A stretch of 47,500 nucleotides of DNA from Glandiceps talaboti (taxonomy: Eukaryota; Hemichordata; Enteropneusta; Spengelidae). Of this stretch, positions 1 through 12,887 are shown one piece after another. Position numbers and translations under genes: made by a program. The notes under the pieces are model-generated. The model had not been told where the DNA came from. It saw only the letters and a list, made by a program, of their open reading frames with translations, and ran no database searches. The stretch spans positions 5,009,142 to 5,056,641 of the forward strand of contig NC_135565.1 of NCBI RefSeq assembly GCF_964340395.1, written 5' to 3'. Position 1 is the first letter of the stretch. Every line of letters begins with the position of its first letter.

Positions 1-419
1 GAATACCCCTGTGATTGTTTAATATATACAAACGTTTTCGCGGAAGGGAAACAGGCGTGCATGAAGGTCTAGAAGACTAATAATTTCTTACCTTTTTGCT
101 TTAAATGTTTTTTTTAATGTTTAGGGGCAGAGGCTTAAACTAGAATCGGCCGGGTTATCGGAAGCACACCATTTCTTTTTAATTTGCCTAAATGTAAATT
201 CAGAGTAACACTTCCATTGATACTATACTGTGGATATCATACAATTTAAACTGTTACACTCAGTCTAGCTTGTCTACTCCGCATTAGGATTAACATCTAT
301 GTGTGAGGAATAGTAGATTGTAGAGATATAACTGGATCAATGCAATGAATAAGTGGTCCAAAGTACTCCTTATTAAATTGGCATAAACCGAGTTTACACT
401 GTGGGGCTTTGTTTATGCT
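1..419. other. no recognisable feature
   Basis: AT-rich sequence without a convincing reading frame. The first 40 bases resemble, weakly, the repeated CACCCCTGTGGATTAC motif at 3366-3440. Confidence 0.5.
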
Positions 420-760
420 AGGCAGATTATAAGATACTTGCAGTACTTACTGGGGTACACTTAACCACCGCTTGCAATTAATTTAACCCAAACCTGGTAC
501 CGAGATATCATTTTATAAACCATCCGATGACGTAATATATCATACGTATCAAAAATACTCAATACATCCCTACGACGCTATTAACTGTATATTAATTACC
601 AGAAGACAATTATTGTATTGTAATAGAAAGCATGTATCGATATCAACATACGTTTAAAAGAGGTCTTATATTCAATTGAGATTATTGATATGTAAGTATT
701 TTCATTTGAGTAAAATGCATATAAACTGAATTGTGCCAGTTTAATATAATACTATGATGA
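420..760 (+). repeat. dispersed repeat family R330, copy 1
   Basis: This segment shares ordered blocks with 26490-26800 (same strand) and 43755-44020 (opposite strand). Shared blocks include AGATACTTGCAGTA, AAACCTGGTA, ATCCGATGACGTAATATA, CCAGAAGACAA and a final AAGTATTTTCA. Spacing between blocks is similar but sequence between them is diverged, as expected for an old transposable element. No ends or target duplication were identified. Confidence 0.65.
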
Positions 761-882
761 CCTGGGATTGAACCATTGCATTTTAACTCAGTGTCTAGTT
801 TGGATAGTATAGTCTTTAACTTTTGTTTTTTTGTAGTTGAGATCAAAATTTGATTTGCATATTGATGTAGGGCTTTTGGGAA

Positions 883-1193
883 TACATAAAATGGACCTTT
901 TACTTTCGGGGTCACCATGCAAAGTTGTTTATAGTATTTTAGGGTAAAAAATGACGATCATCTACTATGGTAACTCTATTGGGAAAATTAAATGTATCGA
1001 TTTTCTGTAAATCAAGATGTGATGAACGCAAATTTTATTTCAAAAAAATACAAAAATGGACCCTTTACTCTCAGGGTCACCATGCAAAGTTGTTTATAGT
1101 ATTTTAGGGTAAAAATGACCATCATCTATTATGGCAAAAGTATCGATTTTCTGTCAATCAAGATGTGATGAACGCAAATTTTTATTTCAACTG
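883..1193 (+). repeat. 165-bp tandem duplication
   Basis: The block starting AAAATGGACC and running through GGTCACCATGCAAAGTTG, TTTTAGGGTAAAAA, TCGATTTTCTGT and AGATGTGATGAACGC occurs at about 883-1045 and again at about 1048-1193. The second copy lacks about 18 bp after ATCTA-TATGG. Few substitutions separate the copies, so the duplication is fairly recent. Confidence 0.9.
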
Positions 1194-2743
1194 AACCAGG
1201 GAAATACTCTCTCAGGTTGTAAGTAAGAATTGTATTGAGTTTGTGAGACCACTTGTCCTTGAGGCGTATCTTCACCTTAAGTATTCTGTTTGTAGTTTCG
1301 GTGCTCAGCTGGTAAAGTAGTTGTAGAGCTCTGAGTAATTAATAATATATGATCCAATACCGATTTCAAGGATGGGAGAACAGCGAGGTTCAGTGTGTTA
1401 TGCATGGATACACAAGCAGGTTCTTTCTTTCATGTTTGATTGTAATCAGAGATGGTAAAAGTTGGAGTAGAGAGAAGAAATATGACGACATACGTCTTTA
1501 GAAGAGAAAAGAGTCTATTATATCACATCCGCATCCTTTTTTTCTACCTTATATTTTGATATTCTGAAATACAATTTGCAAAATCAATGTGTTTTAAGAA
1601 GAACGCAACAGAAGATTATGTTCAAAGGTGTACATGTGCAGCGCCGATATATAAGTTTACTAAGAAGGGAATTGTGTTAAAATGCATCTTGGAGACAGAT
1701 TTCCCAGGAAATCTTACATTTCAAAGTCTTTCCATACTTAACAATATAAAAGCCTGTGTTCCTAATGATTTTGAAATATTTAGACATTTGGATGTTCACC
1801 ATTATTAATGAAACTGGCTAGCTATTATTTTTCCCATATAGAGCCAACACAGTATTCGGCGGCCATATTGGATCTTGATCATGGCTCAAGTTTGAAGTTG
1901 ATGAAATATTGTCCTCTGTGCTGTACTACAACCTCTGTTTTTGTAGTTTTAAAAGAGAGGCTTTTGAAGTTATCTAAGTTATTTCTAAGGTTATGATTAT
2001 GTGAACAGGGTACAAAGAACTGCCAGAGTCAGACATGCTCTATGTATTGGGTGCATTTTTCTAATTAAGGGAATATTGATATTAAATAACACTTCAAGTC
2101 ACGTTCATATTCTAAAACGTGATATTTGGTATTTTTACAATAACTTCAGATCAATAACATACTCATATTTCGGTTTCTTAGGCCTCGGCAACACGATCTC
2201 AATATATCACATCTATTTACTTTAATATTGGTGTTAGGGATTTCATAGCTACGTATACACATGGCTTGCTGGAGACCTCAAGGTATACATGGTGTAAGTG
2301 TTCTGAAAACGTGACATTGTAATGTTTTTTTTCTATGTTTGATTCGTAAGCCAACCCTTCGCACACAAAACGTGTCTCTACTCTATCACACATAGCTTTC
2401 AGAGCACTCAATGTAGTATGTATGTATAGTACATTAGAATTGCATGTCGGTTAAATAAGTGCTAGGCCATTATAAAAAAAAAAAAAACTGTGCAGTATTT
2501 GCAGACGTTTCAATTAATGTACGTGCTAAAAAGTGCAGGAGCCAACATTTTAGTAAAAGTAGCTCATATTTCATAAAATATTGACTTTCAGATACTGTAT
2601 GAATAATTCATGCACTTTCCTTAATTGTTTCTAGGAAATTCTTTGTAAGATATCGTCAATTATTTTTATAACGGTTTTCATGCTATCTACCTGATTTTCG
2701 AAGTGTGAATTCAAATACCGAACAGCTTTGCTCTATTTGATGT
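1194..2743. other. no recognisable feature
   Basis: Several short open frames (for example 1587-1808 and 2001-2225) occur but none resembles a known protein, shows exon-like splice borders or has coding-like composition. I see no repeat structure. Confidence 0.5.
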
Positions 2744-2745
2744 TA

Positions 2746-2822
<77 letters not shown>
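2744..2822. repeat. (TA)n microsatellite
   Basis: An uninterrupted TA dinucleotide tract of roughly 70 bp, preceded by a short TATATGTA transition. Confidence 0.98.
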
Positions 2823-2824
<2 letters not shown>

Positions 2825-5029
2825 TTACATAAGTAGATTTTCTTTTAGATTATCTCACTATTAACTAAATTATGAATATTTACAGACGCAGCTGTTATTA
2901 CGGATTTAGTCAAAAGTTGAATTACTTGCCGCCCTGTCAAAACCTGTACGGAAAAAAAAACAGTTTCACCTGAATTATGCCAAACTATTTGAAAACACTC
3001 CACGAGTACAATGAAATATGGTTAAACAAATACTTTAATACATAATTATTTAGGTACTGGGTTTTTTTAATCTAGTCTGATGGTACAAGCATGTTGTGGT
3101 CGATTCAGGTTTGCTTCATGAATGATATTTAGTATATGGTGTGTATAATGGTGTACTGAACTTGTGTATAATAGTGCACTGAACTTGTACCTGAAGCTGG
3201 GTCTTTCGCTACATGTAGTCTAAGTCAAGTAGAGCATGTGGGCTGAAAACACGCTTTTTACCGTCACAGTTCGCGGAAAGTGAAGTTACACATGACGTCA
3301 CGAGAATGAGTTTTTTTAATAAATCATAGAACGCCGCAGGACCTAGAAAGATGGAAATGCATGAATTATCGTGACACCCCCCTGTGGATTACATTCAATG
3401 TTGACACCCCTGTGGATTACAAAACCATTTAATATATGCAACCTTCAGGGGAGCACTATTCTTCAAAGCAGACCGTGGGTGGGGTATTAAAGTGGATGGC
3501 AGTGTTAAAAACCACCCATAAAAAATCAATGGCAACTTAAAGATAAGTTTATACATAACCAATCATACATTTTCTGCATGACTTATGTTTAAGTTTTTGG
3601 TCAAATTAAAAAAAATAACGTCCAGAATTGATAAAAAAAGTTATCGAATGAAATATATACAAGTTATTTTACTGAAAAATCCAACAGCTGTCTTGGAATC
3701 CTATGTGATAAAGTTTTCAATCTGTTTATAATCGACATGAAATTGTCAAATGTGAAACGTTATTCAAGAGTGATTTTCACAGAAGAGAATGTACCATTTG
3801 CCTAGATTGAACATCCTAAGATACTTTCTGTATACAAGTTTGATAAAGTGTAACGTTCTTTGTGTAAATAAAAAGATAAACATTGAAAAATCATATACAG
3901 ATACTTTCTTAGTTAAAATCGTTAAAAATCTTTATTTGAATTATTCACGAAATGCCTTAAGTTTGCAAATTTTGCCTATAATTCTTTTTTATGTTTTTTC
4001 AATAATTATTTTTTCCTGTAGTATGTGATTCGTATACTTGTGTAATGTTGAATGTTGCATATTATTATTCGCTTTAAAATAATCTTTTTTATACGGCATA
4101 AGTCGCTTATTATGTAATTTAACAAGGTTTGAGGGGAACAATCTGTATTTTTGTAGGAAAGTATATGTATGGATTTCCAACTAATAACACATGCTGGTCA
4201 CGTCTAGCAACTGGTATTAGGCTCATTAGGTATTCATATATTATATCTTCCAACTGGACAATTGTACTTTGACAATTAACCATGTATATGGTATTAAAGC
4301 GCACATTAGAGGTTCATTAACGGGTATATAGACTACAAATACTCTAGCATGAAAACTTTTGCTAACTTCTACCGATCACACTGACAACAAACTTCAACTA
4401 GTAACAGGCACAAGTTACATTTAGCAACTGACAGTGCTCCGTATTCATCTTCCTACGGTACAATTGAGGGTGCCGAGAGTCTCGTTTGACAACGTCTTTC
4501 CATCATGGTTAAAGCTTGTGTATATATATAGGCTGTGTGTGAGACAAAGTTTCATCTTACGGAGATATCTTCCCTGGTTCTGTAGACAGTCAAACTTTGC
4601 ATTTCGTCTCACGACGTCGACCGATCGATGGACAGAGATGATAGTCAGTTAGCGGTTACAGGTAGGGTACAGGTTTGGTAAATGTGGATAAAATAGACTT
4701 TCTATGCAATGGTATTGTGACGGAACTAGCCAGCCTCACCTCTTAAGATTTCCTATGTAGTTTAGTTACCATGTATAGACTATATACTATGGCGAAGACA
4801 AACATCATCACATTTCTATAATTGACACTCACAGCAAGTAAAATGACTGTCCTTTGTACACATTGAAGGCATCTGTTACACTATGTTGACACTAGTTTTC
4901 TGTTAATTAAGTTCGTAGTGTGCATTGTGTGTGTGTTTTGATTTTATCGCCAGTGTCACTTTAAAGAAATGACGGAAGAATTATGTAACCATTCCATAAT
5001 ATAAAGTGATGTACTTTAAACTAATTTGG
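2823..5029. other. no gene recognised; small direct repeat at 3366-3420
   Basis: The only structure noted is a short direct repeat of CACCCCTGTGGATTACA (about 3374 and 3404). Open frames at 3789-4028 and 4434-4652 look random. Confidence 0.5.
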
Positions 5030-5205
5030 GATGATTTATTATTTTAATACATTATTAACTAAATGAATTAATAAATATTTAATCAATTACAATTTTTTGA
5101 TTAATTAATAAGTATTTAATTTCATTTCATTTATTATTACTTAATTAATAATATTTATTTATTATTTTTTATTTATTTGTCTATTTGGCTATTTTATTTT
5201 TTTCT
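5030..5205. other. extremely AT-rich segment with ATTAATTA motifs
   Basis: About 175 bp built almost entirely of A and T, with repeated TTAATTAAT, TATTTAAT and TTTATTTATT words. It is not a regular tandem repeat. It could be a matrix-attachment-like or easily unwound region, but nothing in the sequence proves a function. Confidence 0.6.
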
Positions 5206-6208
5206 AGATTTCTTTACTGTTTGTTTTCTACTTTTCGCGAAGGAATTGCCAGTGCGCCGGTTAGATAAAAAAAAATCCCTTCTCTGTTCCTCAAGAAGTA
5301 AAAGCTTGATCGCTGCAAGTAAGATATACCTATATATCCGTGTGTACTACAATTAGTATATTACACTGTGTATTAGGTTGACTTTGAATTGTAAACACGA
5401 TGCGTTGCCATAGGCTACGGTCAATAAACTGAATTAAAATAAGACTGGTTTCCCCATACAGTAAATGAAATCTGATAAGTGGAATAAAAAGACGTCAAAC
5501 ACGTTTATGTTATATTGGTCAAGAGAAATGCATAGAAATCACTCGAATCACAGCTGAAGTAATTAAAATGTGTGTTACGACTATTTGAAAAGTGTCATCA
5601 GCGAATTATACGATGTTGTACAAACAGTTTGTTGGTTCAGCTGAGAAAATAAAGAACGTCTCAGTCCCTTATATCTAATTTATAACTTCTCTATACCATA
5701 GATTATCAATCGAAAATGGTTTGAATTGCTGCATTATATAACTAACATGGTACACTATCCCATCTATTTTTGGAAAACAGTACACGTTGTATATTTAGGT
5801 TATCGCTGTATAAATTCACTCGCTCACATTCGTGGCTATATATATATATATTGTCAACCAGTCAAAATGTAAGAGTAAAAATGATAAAGTGTCTCCCAAA
5901 TTAGCAAACAACTGTACTGAGTTATTGCAAATAATTAAAGTGTTGCATTTTTGTTACTGAATGCCGAAGTCAAAAAAAGTAGTATATCTACCCTGGATTA
6001 GTACTGTTTTTCCAAGTGTATGACTGCTGTTTACCGATAAACCTACAAATAACACTGCAAGACAGTTAAACTGATTATCAGCTAATATATTGGATTAAAA
6101 TTGACTCGTTTGATTAATTGATAGATTGATTGACAGGCAGATTGAAAGACATACAAAAGGACGGTCAGTTTACATTCAAATAACAGTGCAAGCAGACGGG
6201 TAGAAGAC
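5206..6208. other. no recognisable feature
   Basis: AT-rich sequence with no convincing coding frame, splice pattern or repeat apart from a short TATATATA run near 5840. Confidence 0.5.
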
Positions 6209-6209
6209 C

Positions 6210-6289
<80 letters not shown>

Positions 6290-6290
6290 G
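6209..6290. repeat. (CAGA)n microsatellite
   Basis: About 20 uninterrupted CAGA units. The same tetranucleotide recurs at 41799-41840 and, on the other strand, at 32847-32890. Confidence 0.98.
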
Positions 6291-6469
6291 TATAACCGCT
6301 AATCACGCGCGGTTGTTGTTCTGTTCCATAACATTCAGATATAGTCAGGTGTTTACCTAATATGTCTGAAGCTTGCCGATAAATACCTTGATAAAGAATT
6401 TTTATTCGAAACGTCGGATTTTACATCTATTTATTCGGACTGACTTACAAGTTCCAAATGCATTTCATT

Positions 6470-6637
6470 GTACATACATACATACATACATACATACATA
6501 CATACATACATACATACATACATACATACATACATGCATGCATGCATGCATGCATACATACATACATACATACATACATACATACATACATACATACATA
6601 CATACATACATACATACATACATACATACATACATAC
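6470..6637. repeat. (CATA)n microsatellite with a central CATG block
   Basis: About 40 tetranucleotide units. The middle (about 6534-6556) switches from CATA to CATG for roughly five units and then returns to CATA. Long open frames on both strands here are artefacts of the repeat. Confidence 0.98.
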
Positions 6638-6818
6638 AAAAAGAAAAAAATAGACAAAAGGCGATAAACAATAAACAGCCTGACGGACTGACAGTACAGA
6701 GTTGCATACATTACATTTACTATAGCTATACAACTCTTATTGTAGATTGTCGTGTCTTCTCCAGGTTTATTAATTATGTAGCTCATTGTATTTAACCATT
6801 AATTGTCCCCGTTGTTAT

Positions 6819-6841
6819 CATCATCATCATCATCATCATCA

Positions 6842-6907
<66 letters not shown>
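6819..6907. repeat. (ATC)n-(ATT)n compound trinucleotide repeat
   Basis: A run of ATC units passes directly into about 20 ATT units. Confidence 0.98.
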
Positions 6908-6908
<1 letters not shown>

Positions 6909-7553
6909 ATTTGTAATGAATTCACGAAATAAGTAGGATATTCTAGATCTAGTGCACAAAACAAAATCCTAGTATTACAAGAAATATATTAGCTTCATTA
7001 AATGATTCACATTAATTTACATCATTGGAACTTCTTTGATGTTACACAGTTTGAAATAAAAATGTACATCAGATGAAAAAAAGTATATGCATTATAACAT
7101 ACAATATTTTACCCTTACAACTATAATCGTCCACATTATTAATAGATATTTCTGTATAATGTGAAGAGGATTAATTCATATTTACAAGTTGTATTTCATT
7201 GTTCGCTATGACCTAATTTGTTACAAATTCTAGAGAAATCTTCATACTATACATAAGGCTAAGATATTGCTTTTCAACTTTTTAACTCTTTCTAATTCCC
7301 TAAGGCATGTGGTCTTCTTTTTCGATCCAAGGTCATTTCAATAAATATGTCGTTGTTTTGTTGTTGTTTTATATTGTTTGTTTTGGAAGTCTGTGTTGTG
7401 GTTTGTTGTTGTTGTTGTTATTGTTGATATTATTATTATCATTATTATTTCATTATTATTATCTTTTTTGTTCTCTGGTATATTGCGTATTACAGGATCT
7501 AACGAGTAGTGTGTGCAAAAGTATTTTTCTGGTACAACCTTTCATAGACAAGA

Positions 7554-7633
7554 TGTATGTGTGTGTGTGTGTGTACTAGTGTATGTATGTATGTATATAT
7601 GTATGTATGTACGTGCGTACGTATATACATAGG

Positions 7634-7679
<46 letters not shown>

Positions 7680-7690
7680 GGTGTGTGTTA
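7554..7690. repeat. (GT)n / (GTAT)n compound microsatellite
   Basis: Two GT runs (about 7556-7574 and 7636-7679) flank a degenerate TATG/TACG stretch. Confidence 0.95.
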
Positions 7691-9167
7691 GTGTGATTGT
7701 TTGTTTGTGCATGGGTACTGTGTATTTTTACATGGTGTTTGATTGTCAATTTTACAAGTAAACTTTCCAGTAAAACTGAATAGAAATTACTGAATGTTGT
7801 CTGTGTCTGATACTAGTTAAATCCCTCCAGACAAACCCTGGCCATCTGTCTCTCATCGAACGAAGGTAAATTAACTGCCATAGAGTCGTGATTTTTTTTA
7901 AATGGGTTTTCTGAAATATCGTAGGCAAAGTGAGAGGCCTCACATTTTGAAACCATAACAGAATATCTTAGCTAGATATAGAAATTTACTGTATTTCACT
8001 TTTAATTGCAAATATGCCACTCAAAATTCAGATCAAAGTTTCTCGAACGAATGAAAATTTGAAATTCAAATTCCAATAACGATGTGAAAGCAATTCATTT
8101 CTAAAATATGTTTAATTTTGTCTCATACGTCTGACATTTGCAAGTAAAGCGGTTAGTCAAAATGTCAAAATGGACCCTTGACCAAATATCGCGTATTATG
8201 TCATAATTGATTTTTTTGTTTAATCAGAGTAAATTATTTACCTTTCTATTTCCTGACAATTACAACACACATCGCCAGAGGAATTAATTGATTGCTTTTT
8301 GCGATACTTCGGATATATTTCAATCAAAAGTTTGACAAATTTGTGAACAACGTGTATAATTTTGATTAATATGCTAGGCTAGAAATAGGCTTACGTGTTG
8401 GTGTTTATTTATAATTAGATATTGTTCCCCAAGATTTTTCTTCATTCAGCCAAGGAAATTACGAGTGACATAAGGGACATAGTCAATACGAGTCGCTGGA
8501 CGAAGACAGACACACCTTTTGGTCATGAACATTTTCCCAAATGACGAATCGTAGTGAGAACCCTTAGGTCACGAGTATTTTCTGGTTGAATGAAGAATAT
8601 TATTGGGGAATAATAAAAATTATACCATCGTCAGTAATATTTTTTTTTAAATCGGGGAAGGTAATTGCAATTTTGAGCGTTTTGACTCATATTTCGAACA
8701 CAGCAGAACCAGTGACGTAGACACTCATTATCGTGACATAAACGCCCGTTGTCGTGACGTAGAACGATCAGAGTATATATTCCATATTTCTTTATTGAAC
8801 CTGGCCTGTGCATGGTATAATTCCATTTAGGAAATGTTAATTAAAATTGATAAACTTCAAGTGAAAGTTACTCCACACACATCCAAGATAATCATACATT
8901 TGACGCTTGGGGCACTAAATATGTTATGAATTTATCATTCAAATCAGATATGACTAAAAAGACCACATAATGATTATGATTAATCGCATTATCTAGTGTA
9001 TTATGGATACATCAGACATACATTTATGATCACTCTATATGCCAACTGAACAGAGTTTTTACCTTTCATGTGAAATGCGCCTCGGAAAAAAACTGTTCAA
9101 ACTTTGATGTTACGTATTACTGTTCACGAAAACTCCAACACATTCTTAGTTAATATCAAGAAAAAAA
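7691..9167. other. no recognisable feature
   Basis: No convincing reading frame, splice structure or repeat seen. Short frames at 7752-7943 and 8631-8813 (minus) show no known family. Confidence 0.5.
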
Positions 9168-9462
9168 TCTATATATCTATCTATATATATCTATTTATCT
9201 ATCTATCTTTCTATCTATCTTTCTATCTATCTATCTAACTATCTATCTATCTATCTATCTAGTATCTATCTATCTATATATATATATATCTATATATCTA
9301 TCTATCTAGCTAGCTAGCTAGCTATTTATCTATATGTTTGTCTGTCTATCTGTCTGTCTCTCTCTCTATATATATATATATGTCTATTTATCTATATATC
9401 CATCCATCCATCTATCTATCTAGCTATCTATCTATATATCTATCTATCCATCTATCTATCTA
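9168..9462. repeat. (TATC)n complex microsatellite
   Basis: Almost 300 bp of TATC units mixed with TAGC, TGTC, TCTC, CATC and TA runs. The heterogeneity points to an old, repeatedly re-expanded tract. Confidence 0.95.
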
Positions 9463-10144
9463 GTAACAAACTACTTTTTTACAACATTTTTTACGAGTTT
9501 AGGAATTGTGTATACTGCATTCCCCTTCAAGTTAATAAAAATGGATGAATTTCAATTAGATGCACGGTATATCAGGTACTCATTAGAAGTCTCAAGGTAA
9601 TAACGACAGGTCTGGTAATAAAATGGTGAAAAAATTGGATCATTTCCAGAAAGGTTAGAAGGTTAGCACCGTCTGATGCTTCTTTCAGAAATAATGAGAT
9701 CGCAAAGAGGATAAAAATGCAGTGTCATTTAATTCTACGTCGGAATTTGAATGGTAAAGGTTGATAGTTTGGTACAAATGTCTTTCCTATAAAACAGCAA
9801 CTCTTCACATTAGGATCGGAAAACTAATTTACTGTATCCGATTATTAACTTACACGCAGCCCAAAGTTATTGAGGGTATCCGTATGGTTATGATTATTAC
9901 CCATTCAAAGAAATATTTTACTTTTTTACGATCAACGTATCATTTCATTTCATTTGTCAATTCATATGACATCTAAAAATCACTGTGTTGGTTTCGTATC
10001 AAGTCTCTACACCTCCATCAAATTACTTCCCAATATGCAATTACATATCGGTACATTGAATCTAGCACAAAGCTAATAAATATCTTTTTTTAGAATCAAT
10101 GCTGTCAAAATGAAATAAACCCCTACATTAAATTTAACTGTGTA
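9463..10144. other. no recognisable feature
   Basis: AT-rich sequence with only short random frames (for example 9761-9976). Confidence 0.5.
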
Positions 10145-10615
10145 TTAAAGGGGAACGGTACTTCAGTAAACAGGGACATTTGCATATTAATTAAGGGAAC
10201 TGGAGAGTCACTTAATGATTTTTACATCACCTACAGTTACTCGTTATTTCTGAGAAGCATAAAGTTGTGCCTTTATATGGTATCTTTGATATTTCCTACT
10301 GCATCATGGGAGTCAGCAGAAATAATATATTTAAATTCCACGCTGAATATTCACAAATCCAAAGTGCCTATACCCTTCAGTGTAAAATATCTCTCATGAA
10401 TATTCATTGTGCAACTTGAATATATTATTTCTACTGAATCCAATAATGCAATGTCCCACAGCAAAGATACTCTGTAAAGGCAGAAGATCAACTTGATATT
10501 TCTCTGAAATCGCGAGTACGAGTAGTTGTAGGTAACGAAAAAATCATGAAATGTCTTTCCAGAACCCATACTTTATGAAAATGACGTCATTTCCTGGAAA
10601 GGCGTTCCCCTTTAA
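10145..10615. mobile_element. fold-back MITE flanked by TTAA
   Basis: Two arms of about 230 bp, imperfectly complementary over their whole length, meet near 10370. The left arm begins TTAAAGGGGAACG and the right arm ends CGTTCCCCTTTAA. Matching inner blocks include TTTTTACATCACCTACA against the complement of TGTAGGTAACGAAAAAATC, and AGAAATAATATATT against AATATATTATTTCT. If TTAA at 10145-10148 and 10612-10615 is the target duplication, the element is 10149-10611 (463 bp). TTAA duplications are typical of piggyBac, but the AGGGG terminus is not the usual piggyBac CCY end, so the superfamily is open. No transposase is present, so it would be non-autonomous. Confidence 0.8.
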
Positions 10616-11639
10616 CCATTAAAATTGAGAGTGTACTCCTTTCACATATTGCGCATATTGAATATATATTGGACATTGGAAAGACTGACAATGTGTTTAG
10701 AACCACACTATACATGCAATATGCAAAACTATGGCAAGACGCTTATCTGCGTTTTACTTAGACAGTTATATTTGACAATTTACAGTCGATGCCTACCTGA
10801 TCTGGAAGTAGCATACAGGTCAGCAACCGTATTCAAATAATATTTGGCACACAATTGACAACCAGATCATCAGGTATTACCTCTAAAAAATCAAAAGCAG
10901 GCCAACCAACCTGTACCTCGATAAATCGTTACTAATTCTACCGACAGCTGAAACTTCCCAGTGTACCGTTCTATCATTTAACCTCCCTCCCGCCGTCGTA
11001 AAGTATGTTCTCCTTTCACTATAACATGTATGATTCTTTAACAAATGCTCCGATCACATTAATGAATTCTTGTCAAGCCGACAGAGCACGACACCTAGAG
11101 CTAGAAGTAGACTTTTCATAAATTACAGAGGGGTGATGAATAGTAAATTGAACAGCATCACTGTATTAGAAACGCCCATCAATATGTCACGCCAATTTGC
11201 TCATTTACGTAGCCTACATTTATGTATACGAAAAAAATTAATAATCAATAAATGGAATATTTTCAATAAAAAAAACTGAATTGACTCTTGTAATAAAATA
11301 GGAAACACACTATGTAATCAACTGCAGAGCAAAACCGACAATTTGTTATTTTCATTGTGCATGTCGCGTACGTATATGAAAGATAAGTAATATAGAAAGG
11401 TAGCACGTCCTCTGGCTAAATATTTTTTTCAATCGTTCAAAGTAATATATATCGTAGAAACATATGGTGGATGGTAACCTTTTGTTATTTATGGCGAACA
11501 TGATTTTAACTCACTAGTAGTTGAAAAAGTCAGAACCAATTTGCAAGAGGGGGACCTATTTCAGTTGCAATTAAAGTCATTATATTAAAATTGAAATTTA
11601 ATTATTCATACACAATATGTAATATTATATTATACCAGT
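10616..11639. other. no recognisable feature
   Basis: Short frames at 10625-10840 and 11070-11279 lack any recognisable domain. No repeat structure noticed. Confidence 0.5.
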
Positions 11640-11781
11640 ATATTGATGGTGGAAATCGAGGGATCTGATTGGTCTAGACATCGAGCTAGCGCGTCTAAAA
11701 CGAGTGATAATGCACTGTTGGTACGATAATGCACTGCTGGCACGCGTCCAAATTTTGTTCGTCTACGAACATTGAGTTATA

Positions 11782-12069
11782 GTCCGCCGTGATACTGATA
11801 GTGAACTCTTCGAATTGTCAGAGGAGGATTTTCTCTCAATGAGACAATATTTTATGAGAAATTATGAAGGAAATTTCGAAAGCAACCCAGTCATCGCGTA
11901 TTTGTTCAAATCATCGCCTACTACATGTACAGGCGCTAGGCATGCACGAGATCGGTCGCGGTCCAAGCCTCGGCGCGGCTGGAGTGGAAACATTGGTGAG
12001 CTGTCCTGTCATGTCATAAAAATGAAGCAAGTGAAAGAGGTTACACTGGCCGACTTACCATTAATCTAA
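11782..12069 (+). other. coding-like fragment of unknown family
   Basis: An open frame entered after a TGA at about 11773 reads VRRDTDSELFELSEEDFLSM and continues through FMRNYEGNFESNPVIAYLF. The first 50 residues have a protein-like mixture of acidic, aromatic and hydrophobic residues. After about 11925 the frame becomes Arg-rich and less convincing. No ATG begins the convincing part; the first in-frame ATG is at Ser-Met within it. Just upstream (11704-11745) an imperfect 21-bp direct repeat of GATAATGCACTG occurs. It may be an exon or a transposon coding remnant. I do not recognise the family and give no function. Confidence 0.25.
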
Positions 12070-12542
12070 ATAGAAATTTGTCTGGGATCCTGTCCTAGAG
12101 TATCAGTCATCAATCCGAGAGGGAAATCCTCAAACCCGAAAATCTACTGACGTAACTTCCAGTAATATAAATACATTGTAAATATCAACCTGCCGCCATG
12201 CCTATCGTCTCACTTCACCGAGTCGCGAATTCGGCCGGGAACGATCGAAGCACGCTGTATTTAATAAACCACTTCAAGTTTATACCTTGAGTCAAACAGG
12301 TTGTATATTCATCACTGTGCACTTTTAATGAGCCGATCAATGTACAGATTATCCCTAGAAACGACGAGCAGATAAAATAAATCCAGTCGCTGCACGACGT
12401 TAACATTGAGGCCAAGATCAGCTGTCATGAAAAGCAGCGTTATTGTTATGCAAATTAGACACAGAGGCGCATATGAAACGAGAAAACGTTAGTTCTTATC
12501 TTGTTTCCGATATTTTCAATATACTGGTATAATATAATAGCG

Positions 12543-12681
12543 ATAAACCACCCCCTGGGGAAGGTATACCACTCGGTTTTGACCAGTGAACTCAATATAT
12601 GCACTCGCTATCGCTCGTGCATATATTTCGTTCACTGGTCAAAACCTCTTGGTATACCATCCCCAGGGGGTGGTTTATTGC
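12543..12681. mobile_element. 139-bp near-perfect palindrome (fold-back MITE-like)
   Basis: The left arm begins ATAAACCACCCCCTGGGG and the right arm ends CCCCAGGGGGTGGTTTAT. Inside, GGTATACCA, GGTTTTGACCAGTGAA and ATATATGCAC match their complements on the other arm with a few mismatches. The centre is GCTATCGC, so the loop is minimal. There is no clear target duplication. It could be a solo fold-back element, or an inverted duplication that extrudes a cruciform. Confidence 0.85.
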
Positions 12682-12856
12682 TTAATTTAAATTTGTTGTA
12701 ATTTTTTCTGAAGTCCAGAAAAAATTGCATAATACATCTAAGCTTTATTGCAGTAGAGGGGAATAATTTCTAAACTTGATTTCAAAATATGTGATATGTC
12801 AGATTTGATATACTAGTATACCATTGTAGTGTTAGTTATCGCACGTATGTTTCCGT

Positions 12857-12887
<31 letters not shown>

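Noticed and set aside
6431-6795. Long open frames on both strands across the CATA tract
   Set aside because: A tetranucleotide repeat without stop codons opens all frames; the predicted peptides are pure Tyr-Ile-His-Thr or Val-Cys-Met-Tyr periodicities.
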